Source: Lithobates sylvaticus
Taxonomy: Eukaryota > Chordata > Amphibia > Anura > Ranidae
DNA length: 64,000 bases
Assembly: GCA_028564925.1 (NCBI GenBank)
Contig: CM053034.1
Location: 150,410,052-150,474,051 of the forward strand
Reading direction: 5' to 3'
This document shows positions 21,146-33,008 of this stretch, piece by piece. The notes under the pieces are model-generated. The model made no database searches, was not told the origin of the DNA, and saw only the letters and a program-made list of their open reading frames with translations. The translations under genes were made by a program, and so were the position numbers. Within the stretch, counting starts at the first letter, position 1; every line of letters begins with the position of its first letter.

Positions 21146-21902
21146 TGCACCAGAGGGGGGCGGGGTCAGGTGACGGGTGGCCCGGTCCTCCTCAGCTAAG
21201 ACGGGATTCCCGCAGTGTCTCCATGGAGACAGGATGCTCTGTGCTGGACGTTGTAGGAAGAGGAGATCAGCCATTACTGGACTCCGGAGAAGAGACCACC
21301 CATCGCTGGATAGCAAGAGTGGATTACCACCGCTGGAATTTTTTTTTTTTTTTTTTTTAATAAAGGACTTTTCCCAACGGTGCCTGTGTGTTTAACATTT
21401 TTTTACACTTTCCTTGGGAAATGGTAGGGGTACTTTTGTACCCCCTTACCATTTCAAACGGGGGGCCGGGATCTGGGGGTCCCCTTGTTAAAGGGGCTTC
21501 CAGATTCTGATAAGCCCCCTGTCCGCAGACCCCCACAACCACCGACCAGGGTTGTGGGGATGAGGCCCTGCTCCTCATCAACATGGGGACATGGTGCTTT
21601 GAGGGGTCACAGACCCCCAAAGCATCCTCCCTATATTGAGGGCATGTGGCCTGGTACGGTTCAGGAGGGGGGGCGCTCTCTCATCCCCCCCTCTTTTCCT
21701 GTGGTCTGCCAGGTTGCGTGCTCGGATAAGGGTCTGGTATGGATTTTGAGGGGACCCCCCACGCCATTTTTAAAAAATTTGACCCAGGGTTCCCCTTAAT
21801 ATCCATACCAGACCTGAAGGGCCTGGTAATTGAATTTGGGGGGAACCCCACGCATATTGTTTTTTTTTTTATCAATGACTTTCAATGACTGTAAAAAAAA
21901 TG

Positions 21903-22605
21903 ATTTCACGCTAAAGATGACACTAATATAAATAATAATAAATATTCAAAGTGAAAAAATTGGTATAAATATATAAAATGGTGATGATGAATTAATATAT
22001 GTACAATATGAGTGCACTAATGGCTAATAATCAACATAAAATACATAAATATAAAAAATTCAATCTCATAGTGATAGATGGGAATATACAAATAAAATAA
22101 AACCAATACGTGAATATCAACAATATGTGTGCATAAATCAAATAAATGGTGTCCTGCAAAACAATTATGGCTAGTGATGTCTATGCAGTAAAATAAATAA
22201 TAAAATAGCCCATGCAGTAAATTAATGAAGAAAATATTGCACAGTGTCCATTTATCCCAAAAACAGTCTTTTATGGCCCAGCAAGACCAAGACTGGTGGC
22301 TATGGCCACACCAATCTTCTTCACGTGAACGGGGAGGTAGGTGCAGGTGGAAATAATCCTAAACTAGTGCTCGCTAGCCTCTCACCTTTGGGCAGATGTC
22401 ACAGAGCATTGGATAAAATTAAGATTAAACTCTGTCCGAACTCCTCTTCTCCACTGTCTCCCAGGGATATTGGCTAAGTAGTTAGGCTCTGTCCCGGCTC
22501 CTCTCCTCCACTGTCTCCACTGGTACTATGTCTCTCATCCCAGGCTTCCTCTCGTGCTCCTAAAAATCATCCAAAAGGCCACTATCCAGCGGAACAATCC
22601 TCACC
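21903..22605. mobile_element. AT-rich insertion of unknown class
   Basis: This 0.7-kb block separates two parts of the hAT-like repeat that are adjacent in related copies. AAATGA occurs at both edges and may be a short target duplication. The left 350 bp is very AT-rich and the right side contains two similar CTCCACTGTCTCC stretches. Possibly a Penelope-type terminal repeat. No coding capacity. Confidence 0.4.
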
Positions 22606-23017
22606 AGAAATGACACTTTGTGCAGGGACAGTTCTAAGCACGGGAAGCATGCGCCCCTTTACAGGCATACTATACACACCCCCCCAGGTACGAAATTTAA
22701 AGGAATATTACACTTTTATTGTTTCACTTTAAGCATTATTAAAATCACTGCTCCTGAAAAAATGTCCATTTTTAAAAGTTTTTTTTGCATGGATACATGT
22801 CCCCTGGGGCAGGACCCAGGTCCCCAAACACTTTTTATGACAATAACTTGCATATAGGCTTTTAAAATTAGCACTTTAGATTTCTCCCATAGACTTTTAC
22901 AGGGTGTTCCGTGGCTTTTCGAATTTGCTGCGAACACCCTAAATTGTTTGCTGTTCGGTGAACAGGCAATGTTCGAGTCGAACATGAGTTTGACTCGAAC
23001 TCGAAGATCATCCCTAG

Positions 23018-26000
23018 CTATTAAGGATTCAGTGGCGTTTAAGCTACATGAGGAAATTAAAGACCTGAATGAAAGATTCCTCATATTAATCTGTGACTTG
23101 AACTCAATCACATACACAATAGTCATTCTCCCAATACACACCAAGTAAATTTTTTCAACAAAATGATGAAAAAAAATTAAAACCACAGATGGGCCTATTG
23201 ATTTTGTGTGGAGATTTCAACACCACTCCAGATCCCTTATTGGACTCCACATCTAAAACTAAACATTTGATTCCCACATTACTGTCTTCAATCATTAACC
23301 ACAATCTCCATGATGCATGACGTTGTTTCCATGCTGGTGAAAACATTTTTTTCTTTCTTTTCCTCACCCCACAGATATATACCAGAATTTACCTTTTTTT
23401 GGTAGATCACAAAGTCCTCCTTCAGACTAAATTGGTTTCAATAAATTTGATAACATGGTCTGATCATGCTTCCATCCAACTATTCATATCAGATGTGGCT
23501 CCTTTAAATCAAATCCATTGTGGAGGATCAATACATACTTGTTACAACAAGAAGAAACAAAGGCAATGATCCAGACACGTTTGAAGGAGTTCCTTGACAC
23601 CAAAGTGGGCTCTGTAAAGGACCCTTTTATACTGTGGAATGCTCATAAAGTGTTTATAAGGGGTATATTCGTGCAGTTGGGGGCCAGAGCTAAGAGGCAG
23701 AGGCAAAAGCGGTTATTCAATATCACTAAATATATCGCCATTATAGATTCCCAAAACAAATATGAAACCACCCCATCCTTATCGAAAAAGTTAACACAAC
23801 TCAGGTACGACCTTAGGCTTCTTTTACTATAAAATTATGAGCGTTCACTGAAAAGGCTAAAGATGACATATTACGTAAATGGCAACAGAGCGGGTAAACT
23901 CCTGGCACAGGCCCTTAAAGGCCATAGATAAATAGACTAAAATACCTTACATAGTTCATCCAGAAACTAAACAAAAAGAGTTTCACCTCCAAAAAATAGC
24001 AGGCGCTTTTAGTAGCTATTACGGCTCATTATACAATTTAAAAAACGATCCAACAATACATCAACCAACTTTAGAAGAGATCAACAAATTCCTGGAAGGA
24101 GTACCTATCCCAAAATGAACTAATGACCAGCTGAGTTCTTGCCATTTACGGAATTAGAAATTCATAAAATGATTGAATCCCTTCCCTCAAACAAATCACC
24201 TGGCCCAGATGGCTTCAGTGGTGAATATTATAAAGAATTCAAGACATTATTATCTCCACATTTATTTCACATTTTTGAAGTCGCTGCTGCCTCTGCCTCT
24301 TTTCCCTCTGAAATGTTAGAAGCAGTAATTGTAGCTCTACCTAAGCCAGGGAAGGAACCAACCTCCCCCCCAAATTTCAGACCAATTTCATTATTGAATT
24401 TTGACGTGAAAATTTATGCTAAATTAATAGCTTTACGTTTAGCCAACCTGATGTCTGCAATAATACACCCTGATCAAACAGGATTCACCAAGAATAGACA
24501 AACCTCAGATGATACCCGCAGAATGGTTAACATTATCCACATGGCGCAGACGCAGGGAAGGCCTTCTCTGATTCTAACACTGGATGCGGAGAAGGCCTTT
24601 GATCGTGTACACTGGGTATACTTAACCAGAGTACTTGAATCATTTGGATTCATTGGGAATATCCTCACAGCAATTGAGGCTTTATACTCCAAACCTTCAG
24701 CCAGAGTATACTTGTCCGGTGTTCTATCCTCTCCATTTACTATATCAAATGGAACCAGACAAGGTTGCCCGCTTTCTCCTTTAATATTTAATATATTAAT
24801 GGAACCATTAGCTATTTACATCAGAAACCATCCAGATATTAACGGCTTCCCTACAGGTGAAAGTACCCATACTATCAATTTATTCGCAGACAATATCATT
24901 ATGATCCTCACAGAGGTGGACTCTTCCCTCGCTGCAACACATAAAACTTTAGCTATGTTCAATCATATATCATACTATAAAGTGAACAAAAGTAAATCCC
25001 ACATAATAGGTTTGGGGATAAACACCCACATGAAAACTAAATTGCAAATGCACTACCCGAACTCATGGAGCTCTAAAGGATTGCAATACCTCAACATAAC
25101 TCTAACAGCATCCGTAGAACAACTGATCAAATCAAATTACCTGACATTTCTTCAGAACCTTCAATCTAAATTAGATGCCATATCCAAATCAGAACTGACT
25201 TGGTCAGGTAGATTAGCTGCCTTTAAAATGACCATATTGCCCCAATTTTTATATTTATTTTGCACCCTCCCTATCCCGGTCCCGTATCATTTTTCTCCAA
25301 AGCGCAATCTATCATCAACAGGTATCTGTGGGAAGGGAAAAACGCTAGATGTGCTTTTTCAAAACTGACTAAATCTCGGACAGCTGGGGGGGTAGGACAC
25401 GTTCTCTTAAAGGACTATTATATAGCAGCCATTTTAGCTCAAGCAAAACAATGGTTTCCCGGTAACCAAATCTCTAGGTGGTATGAGTTAGAACAGCACC
25501 AATGCCCTAATGCGAAATTACATAAATTATTGTTAGCCAGCAGGTCCATGCACCAAATGCCATTGGGGATATCGCCCACTATGAAAGCAACTATCCATAT
25601 GTGGAAATTATTGTTAAAAACTTCACCAGATGATGTGATCTCCAAAACCATTCCTTTACCTATTACTAGCCTCCAATTGTTAATTCCAAACCTCAAAGTC
25701 AAACATTGGGTATCCAAAGGCATTTCTACAGTAGATGACATCCGAATTGGTCCATCACTCAAGACCTTCAGAGCAACCCAAATTGAGTATGACCTGCAAC
25801 CTAATGATACCTACACTTTTATTCAAATCTCACACCTATTAGCAACCATATCTAACCCAGCCACAAAATTATCATGGAAAATATTTTGTTTATCTCACAA
25901 ACCCCATCAATTCTATCAAAGGCATCTCATTATTTTATAACTTTCTAAACCAGAAATCATTACTCACTAAAACACCTAATATGAGAACATGGGAAATATA

Positions 26001-26560
26001 ACTCCAGTCTTCTTAAACCATTGAACAATAGCAAAGAGCGATAGCATCCGATTGGAAGTCCACCAAAAGTGCAAATTTATGGGAACTATACCAAAAGATA
26101 CTCCTAAAGTGGTATTTGACACCCGCCAGATTGGCTGGCTTCAGCCCCAGTCATCTCGGCTATGCTGGAGACAATGCGGGAACAGAGGCTCGATGATCCA
26201 TGTATTCTGGATATGTCCCTTAGTGCGTAACTTTTGGTCCACCATTTTTGCCACTATAGCACAAATTATGGACATTCACCTACCAGAATCTATGGGAATG
26301 GCCATTCTATCTCTAGATAGATATCGACACAATCCCACCTAAACTTAGATATATAACCTCTCACATACTCTTCAGCGCCAGACTAGAAATAGTCAAACGG
26401 AAAAAAATTGAAGTTCCATCCCTGATAGAAGTAATGAGAACCACCAATTTACACATAGTATATGAAATGATGTTCGCTACCTCTCAAGGTAAATATCAAT
26501 TACATCTCCCAAAATGGAAACCATGGCTTGACTGGTATAATCCCAAGAGTCAGATAGTTC
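23018..26560 (+). pseudogene. LINE-B ORF2 pseudogene
   Basis: The remains run in order but in several frames. Endonuclease scraps are at 23,018-23,500 (IKDSVAFKL, LILCGDFN in a shifted frame, WSDHASIQL). The linker is at 23,518-23,832. Reverse transcriptase is at 24,139-25,368 with KSPGPDGF, LTLDAEKAFDRVHW and GTRQGCPLSPLIFN. The C-terminal parts are at 25,260-25,940 and 26,052-26,342, with a CWRQCGN and HVFWIC metal-binding-type motif. The YXDD-equivalent box reads FADN instead of FADD, so one catalytic aspartate is lost. At least four frame changes or stops are visible. Closest relative in the window: LINE-C ORF2. Confidence 0.9.
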
Positions 26561-26706
26561 TCCATAATTCTCCTTTTTATTTTATCATTGTGCTAAAATA
26601 TTCTCAACACTAACTCTCATTGATGCAAATTTTGAACCATACATCTAACTTTAGCTACACGGTCACATCCAAATTACCTATACCTGTTTCTTACCTTTTT
26701 CCTTCT
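23018..26706 (+). mobile_element. LINE-B: old L1/Tx1-type LINE, main part
   Basis: A plus-strand LINE in the same lineage as LINE-C. Its 5' limit is the hAT-like terminus at 23,017, inside the ORF2 endonuclease. Its 3' UTR is cut at 26,706 by LINE-C, whose target duplication ACCTTTTTCCTTCT lies at 26,693-26,706 and 37,562-37,575. LINE-B resumes at 37,576 and ends near 38,690. The many breaks in ORF2 make it clearly older than LINE-C. Confidence 0.88.
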
Positions 26707-28939
26707 TTTTTTTTTGTGTAAATAGTTTTTATTAAAGAATAAACGAGTTACAAACAAAATACAGTATTTTTACAGTATGAGTGAGATATACATAGTCAAG
26801 TTATTAGCCAGTTGGTATGATAACATAATGACTTATTTCTCAGAAAGCTGTGGTAAACACTGCTCAATACTTGTAAATATCCCCCGCAAGGGTGGCATAG
26901 TAAACTTTATAGATATATAAAAGTTAGAGAGGGAGTGATAAGTGAGAGGCAGAGAGAGAGAGAGGGGGGAAATAACAGGAGGGGGGGAGATGGGGGAGGG
27001 AGAGGAACCGACCGACACCAGACGCCGCCTAATAATTAAAGCTTTAAGCTAAAGGTTGAGATACAGATATCATTAAACTTGTTTGGACCAAGTGGTCCAG
27101 ATATCCCAGTGTTTGGTAAAGGTTTTGGAGCTTCCTGATTTGGATGCTATTAGGGCTTCGTAGGCATAATGCATTCTGGTGTTGGCTATGACCTCCGATA
27201 CATTCGGTGCATTGTTATCTTTCCAGTGCCTGGCTATTAGGTTCCTAGCAACCAGGAGAATATGAGTGATTACAGTCCTAAATTCAATGGGAAATGTATC
27301 TATTCCTAAGTTTAACACAGCCAAACTAGGGCTAGGTTTGGTGAGACAGCCAGTGATGCTTGAGATTGTGCGAAAAAAACAGAGTTCCAGTAGCTAGTTA
27401 GATGTTTACATGCCCAGAACATGTGGAGCAGATTGCCTACCGCACCACATCCTCTCCAGCATAGTTGAGAAGGCAGCGCCCCAAATTTATATAATCTGTA
27501 AGGCGTGAGGTACCATCTGAGAGCTATCTTTTGAGACAGCTCCCAGTGGTTTACGCATTGAGAGGCCTTATATACCGAACTCAAGGAGTGTTGCCATTGC
27601 TTATCTGTAAAGGAAGAACCCAAATCGGCTTCCCATTTTTGATAATGAAGTGATTTCGTGAAAAGCATTTTATTCTGGAAGGTGTTGTAAAATAGAGAGA
27701 TACCTTTGGGGGGAGTCGGTACGGCAGTGAAATAGCGCCATATAGCCCTGGGTAGGACCACGTGGCGAGATTTGATTGAGCTGAGAAAATGCGCTATTTG
27801 AATATATTTGTACTGGTCTGTGGTCGATAGCTTGAATTTATGTCTGAGTGAGGCAAAGGATAGTAACTCCTCATTTTCGAAGAGGTCGTCAACTGTCGTG
27901 ATCCCCCTGTCGTACCAATCCACAGTGTTTAGGTTGGGAATTACATGGGACAGTGTGTGGAGTGGGGCTACAATGGGCACAGGGTCATCAGCGTGGGATG
28001 AGGCCTTCCCCAGATCCCTCCAGGCCAACAAGGTCGCCTGGATGGAAAGGGGGAGGCTTTTCAGCGAGAGTTGTTTCCAGGAGTCCACCAGGAGTAGCTG
28101 TTTCAGGTTGTTTGTAGGGTGAAGGGACTGTTCAATACAGCACCATAGGTGGTCAGGGGAAGGGTTAAACCATTTGGAAAGTTGCGTCAGGGAAGCTGCT
28201 CTGAAATAGTCTTCAATGTCAACTAATCCCATTCCACCCGCTGATCTGTGTTTAGTCAGTTGTGCCTTGGAACACCTAGGTCTTTTGCCTTTCCAAATGT
28301 AAGAGGTCATAATAGAATTAAGGGCCTTGAAGTGTGATTTGTGTACTGGGACCGCTAGTGTCCTAAATATGTATAGGATCTGGGGTAGTAGTAGCATCTT
28401 AACCACTTCCCGACCGCCCCCTGTATATATACGTCGGCAGAATGGCACGTACAGGCAGAATCACGTACCTGTACGTGACATTCTTCCGGCGGTTGGGGGG
28501 TCCGATCGGACCCCCCTCCGCCGGCGGGGACGGTCGGGATCGCTTCAGGAGCGATCCGGGACGAGGGGACGGCCAGTGGTTTCTGGCCACCCCCTCGCGA
28601 TCGCTCCTGGCCAATGAAAAACTTCCCCTTCCTGTCTATTGTATAGACAGGAAGGCGGAAGTGATGTCACGCTCGGTGCGCCGGTCTATGTGACCGGAGA
28701 CGCCGAGCGGCGAACATGTAAAGGTTAGTGCACAACACTACACTGACACCAGTACAGTTAGGCACATATTCCACCCCCCTGTCACCCCCTGATCACCCCC
28801 CAGATCACCCCCTCCCCCCCCAGTCACAGTGTCACTAATTGCAGTGATCATTTTTTTACTGATCACTGCATTTAGTGTCAGTGTGACTGTAATAACTGTC
28901 AGGGCAGTTAGTTTTAGGTCCAAGGTAGCCCCCTACCCC

Positions 28940-29850
28940 CCCCCTAATAAAGGTTTAACCCCTTGATTGCCCCCCAGGTAACCCTTTCACCCCCTTTTGC
29001 CAGTGTCACTAAGCGATCGTTTTTCTGATCGCTGTATTAGTGTCACTGCTGTCGCTAGGTAACCATTTTTTTTTTTTAGGTAACCGCCATGTTTATATAG
29101 GTTCATAAATAGTTTTATAGGTCAGGTACCCCCATATTACAACCTAAATAAAGGTTTTAACCCCTTGATTGCCCCTAGAGTTAACCCTTTCACCAGTGAT
29201 CACTGTATAACTGTCACTGGTGACGCTGGTTAGCCAGTTAGTTATTTCGTTATTTAGGTTCCCCGTCAGGTTTTTATATAGCGTCAGGTACCCCCATATA
29301 TTACCTAATAAAGGTTTTAACCCCCTGATTGCCCCTAGTTAACCCTTTCACCCCCTTTTGCCAGTGTCACTAAGCGATCGTTTTTCTGATCGCTGCATTA
29401 GTGTCGCTAGGTAACCATTTTTTTTTTTTTTAGGTAACCGCCATGTTTATATAGGTTCATAAATAGGTTTATAGGTCAGGTACCCCCATATTACAACCTA
29501 AATAAAGGTTTTAACCCCTGATTGCCCCTAGAGTTAACCCTTTCACCAGTGATCACTGTATAACTGTCACTGGTGACGCTGGTTAGCCAGTTAGTTATTT
29601 TGTTATTTAGGTTCCCCGTCACGTTTTTATATAGCGTCAGGTACCCCCATATATTACCTAATAAAGGTTTAACCCCCTGATTGCCCCTAGTTAACCCTTT
29701 CACCCCCTTTTGCCAGTGTCACTAAGCGATCGTTTTTCTGATCGCTGCATTAGTGTCGCTAGGTAACCAGTTTTTTTTTGTATTACTGTTACGGGTGACG
29801 CTGGTTAGTTAGCTTGTTTTTTATACTGTCAGGGCACCCGCCATTTATTA
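28940..29850. repeat. Tandem repeat, about 355-bp unit, 2.5 copies
   Basis: The CAGTGTCACTAAGCGATCGT landmark occurs at 29,001, 29,362 and 29,714 (spacings 361 and 352). Each unit also contains GGTTAGCCAGTTAGTTATTT-like and AACCCTTTCACC blocks. The 1-825 fragment carries the same array inverted. Confidence 0.9.
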
Positions 29851-31964
29851 CCCAATAACGGTTTAACCCCCTGATCGCCCGGCGGGTGATATCAATTAGG
29901 TTTTAGGGTCAAATAAGGTCTGCGTCGCCCCAGGTTAGTGCCAGTACCGCAAACACCCACGCACAAAGCATACACCTCCCTTAGTGGCACAGTATCTGAA
30001 CAGATCAATATCTGATCAGATCTATACTAGCGTCCCAGCAGTTTAGGGTTCCAAAAAAAACCGCATTGTTAGCGGGATCAGCCCAGATACCTGCTAGCAC
30101 CTGCGTTTTCCCCCTCCGCCCAGCCCAGCCCACCCAAGTGCAGTATCGATCGATCACTGTCACTTACGAAACACTAAGCACACATAACTGCAGCGTTCGC
30201 AGAGTCAGGCCTGATCCCTGCGATCGCTAACAGTTTTTTTGTGGTAGCGTTTTGATTCAGTCGCTTCAGTCAGGAGCTTTTTTACCTGTGAATCTCAAAA
30301 AAATAAAAAAAAATAAAATAGTTGTCGTTTTATTGTTCTCTCTCTCACTCTATTCTCTCTCTATTGTTGCTCTTTTTTTACTCCATTCTATTCTGCAATG
30401 TTTTATTATGTTTTATCATGTTTTATCATGCTTGCTTTTCAGGTATGTAATTTTGTTTACTGTGTTTTAGTGTTAAGCATTTTTTTGTTTTCAGGTGCGC
30501 CATTCAGTTGCAACGCGGATTTATTTATCTTGACAGCAACAGCGTTTGCTCCCACGATACATAAAGACGCGACTCCAACACTGTAGGAGGTGATTTCACC
30601 ACCACAGTTAAAAAAAAGAGCATATATGCCGAAGCATGGGGGCAGCAGGGGGGGGGAGGAGCGATTGGCTCCTAATGCCACGTACATACGGTCGAAATTC
30701 CGACCGTGTGTACACGGCATAACTTTTGCGGGAGGATGCCCCCATGCATCGGCATATATAAATGGTGCATGTATGCCCATCATTAGAAGTGGGTGGATGA
30801 AGGGAGGTATTCTAATGGTGGGCATACCCACCAATCAATCTCTTTTTTTTTTTTCGTTCAGCCAAGAGGCTGCATGAAAAAAAAAGATTACAATATATGT
30901 CCAGTATGTTGCTGGACTTTGAATGGTTATACCAGAATGATGCCTGCAGGTTTAGGTATCATCTTGGTATCATTCTTTTCAGCCAGTGATCGGCTTTCAT
31001 GTAAAAGCAATTCTAGCGGGTAATTAGCCTCTAGACTGCTTTTACAAGCAGTGGGAGGGAATGTCCCCCCTCCCGGATATAAACCGCGCCATTGGGAAAT
31101 TGGGAAAGCATTTTATCACACCAATCTTGGTGTGGTCAGATGCTTTGAGGGCAGAGGAAAGATCTAGGGTCTAATAGACCCCAATTTTTTCAAAAAAAGA
31201 GTACCTGTCACTGCCTATTGCTATCATAGGGGATATTTACATTCCCTGAGATAACAATAAAAATCATAACAAAGAAAAAAAATGGAAGGAACAGTTTAAA
31301 AATAAAATAAAAAAGCTAAATAAATAAAAAAAAAAACAAAAAAAAAAAAAAAAGCACCCCGGCCCCCCCCTTCTCTTGCGCAAAGGCGTACACAAGCGTT
31401 GGTCTGGCGTCATATGTAAACAGCAATTGCACCATGCATGTGAGGTATCACCGTGAAGGTCAGATCGAGGGCAGTAATTTTAGCAGTAGACCTCCTCCGT
31501 GAATCTAATGTGGTATCATGTAAAGGCTTTTAAAGGCTTTTAAAAATGTATGTAGTTTATCTTTACTGCGTGTTTGTGCGCAATTTTAAAGCATGTCGTG
31601 TTTGGTATCCATGTACTCGGCCTAAGATCATATTTTTTATTTCATCAAAAATTTGAGCAATATAGTGTGTTTTAGTGCATTAAAATAAAAAAAAGTGTAT
31701 TTTTTCCACAAAAAATGCGTTTGAAAAATCGCTGCGCAAATACTGTGTGGAAAAAAAAAATGCAACACCCACCATTTTAATCTGTAGGGCCTTTGCTTTA
31801 ACATTATATATAGTGTTTGGGGGTTCAACGTAATTTTCTTGCAAAAAAAAAATATGTTTTCATGTAAACAAAAAGTGTCAGAAAGGGCTTTGTCTACAAA
31901 TGGTTAGAAGAGTGGGTGACGTGTGACATAGGCTTCTAAATGTTGTGCATAAAATGCCAGGACA

Positions 31965-33008
31965 GTTCAAACCCCCCCCAAATGACCCCATTTTGGAAAG
32001 TAGACACCCCAAGCTATTTGATGAGAGCAATGTTGAGCCCATTAAATATTTTTTTTTTTTTGTCCCAAGAGATTGAATAATGAAAAAAAAAAATATATAT
32101 ATATTTTTTTTACAAAAAGTTGTCACTAAATGATATATTGCTCAAACATGTCATGGGCATATGTAGAAATACACCCCAAAATACATTCTGTTGCTTCTCC
32201 TGAGTACGGGGATACCACATGTGTGGGACTTTTTGGGAGCCTAGCTGCGTACGGAACCCCAAAAACCAATCACCGCCTTCAGGCTTTCTAAGGGTGTAAT
32301 TTTTTTTATTTCACTTCTCACTGCCAATCACAGTTTCGGAGGCCATGGAATGCCCAGATGGCATAAAACCCCCCAAAATGACCCCATTTTGGAAAGTAGA
32401 CACCCCAAGCTATTTGCTGAGAGGTATTGTGAGTATTTTGCAGATGTCGCTTTTTGTCACAAAGTTTTGAAAATTGAAAAAAAAAAAAAATTTTTTTCTT
32501 TACTTTCTTCATTTTCAAAAACAAATGAGAGCTGTAAAATACTCACCATGCCTCTCAACAAATAGCTTGGGGTGTCTACTTTCCAAAATGGGGTCATTTG
32601 GGGGGGTTTTGTGCTATTTTGGCATTTTATGGCCTTCGAAACTGTGATAGGTAGTGAGGAGTGAAATCAAAAATTTGCACCCTTAGAAATCCTGAAGGCG
32701 GTGCTTGGGTTTCGGGGCCCCGTACGCGGCTAGGCTCCCAAAAAGTCCCACACATGTGGTATCCCCATACTCAGGAGAAGCAGCAAAATGTATTTTGGGG
32801 TGCAATTCCACATATAAACTATGGCATGTGTGAGCAATATATCATTTAGTGACAACTTTTTGAAAAAAAAAAAAAAATCTTTTTTATTTTTGTCTTTATT
32901 CAATCACTTGGGACTAAAAAAAAAAAATATTCAATGGGCTCAACATGCCTCTCAGCAAATAGCTTGGGGTGTCTACTTTCCAAAATGGGGTCATTTGGGG
33001 GGGTTTTG
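31965..33008. repeat. About 1-kb palindrome with arms near 500 bp
   Basis: The left arm is about 31,965-32,480 and the right arm about 32,510-33,008, with the centre near 32,490 in an A/T run. The block AATGACCCCATTTTGGAAAG occurs directly at 31,981 and 32,377 and inverted, ending at 32,599 and 32,996. GTGTGGGACTTTTTGGGAGC also has its inverse in the other arm. Confidence 0.9.

Larger units (their letters stand above)
20990..23017. mobile_element. Palindrome-bearing hAT-like repeat, second copy
   Basis: The 21,450-21,870 part is similar to 47,960-48,420, sharing GTTGTGGGGATGAGGCCCT, GGTTGCGTGCTCGGATAAGG and GACCTGAAGGGCCTGGTA. The 22,605-23,017 part matches the right end of the 5,483-7,202 element and ends in a GATCATCCCTAG terminus. 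The left limit is approximate. It is interrupted by an AT-rich insertion. No transposase; short open frames here are shadows. Confidence 0.6.
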
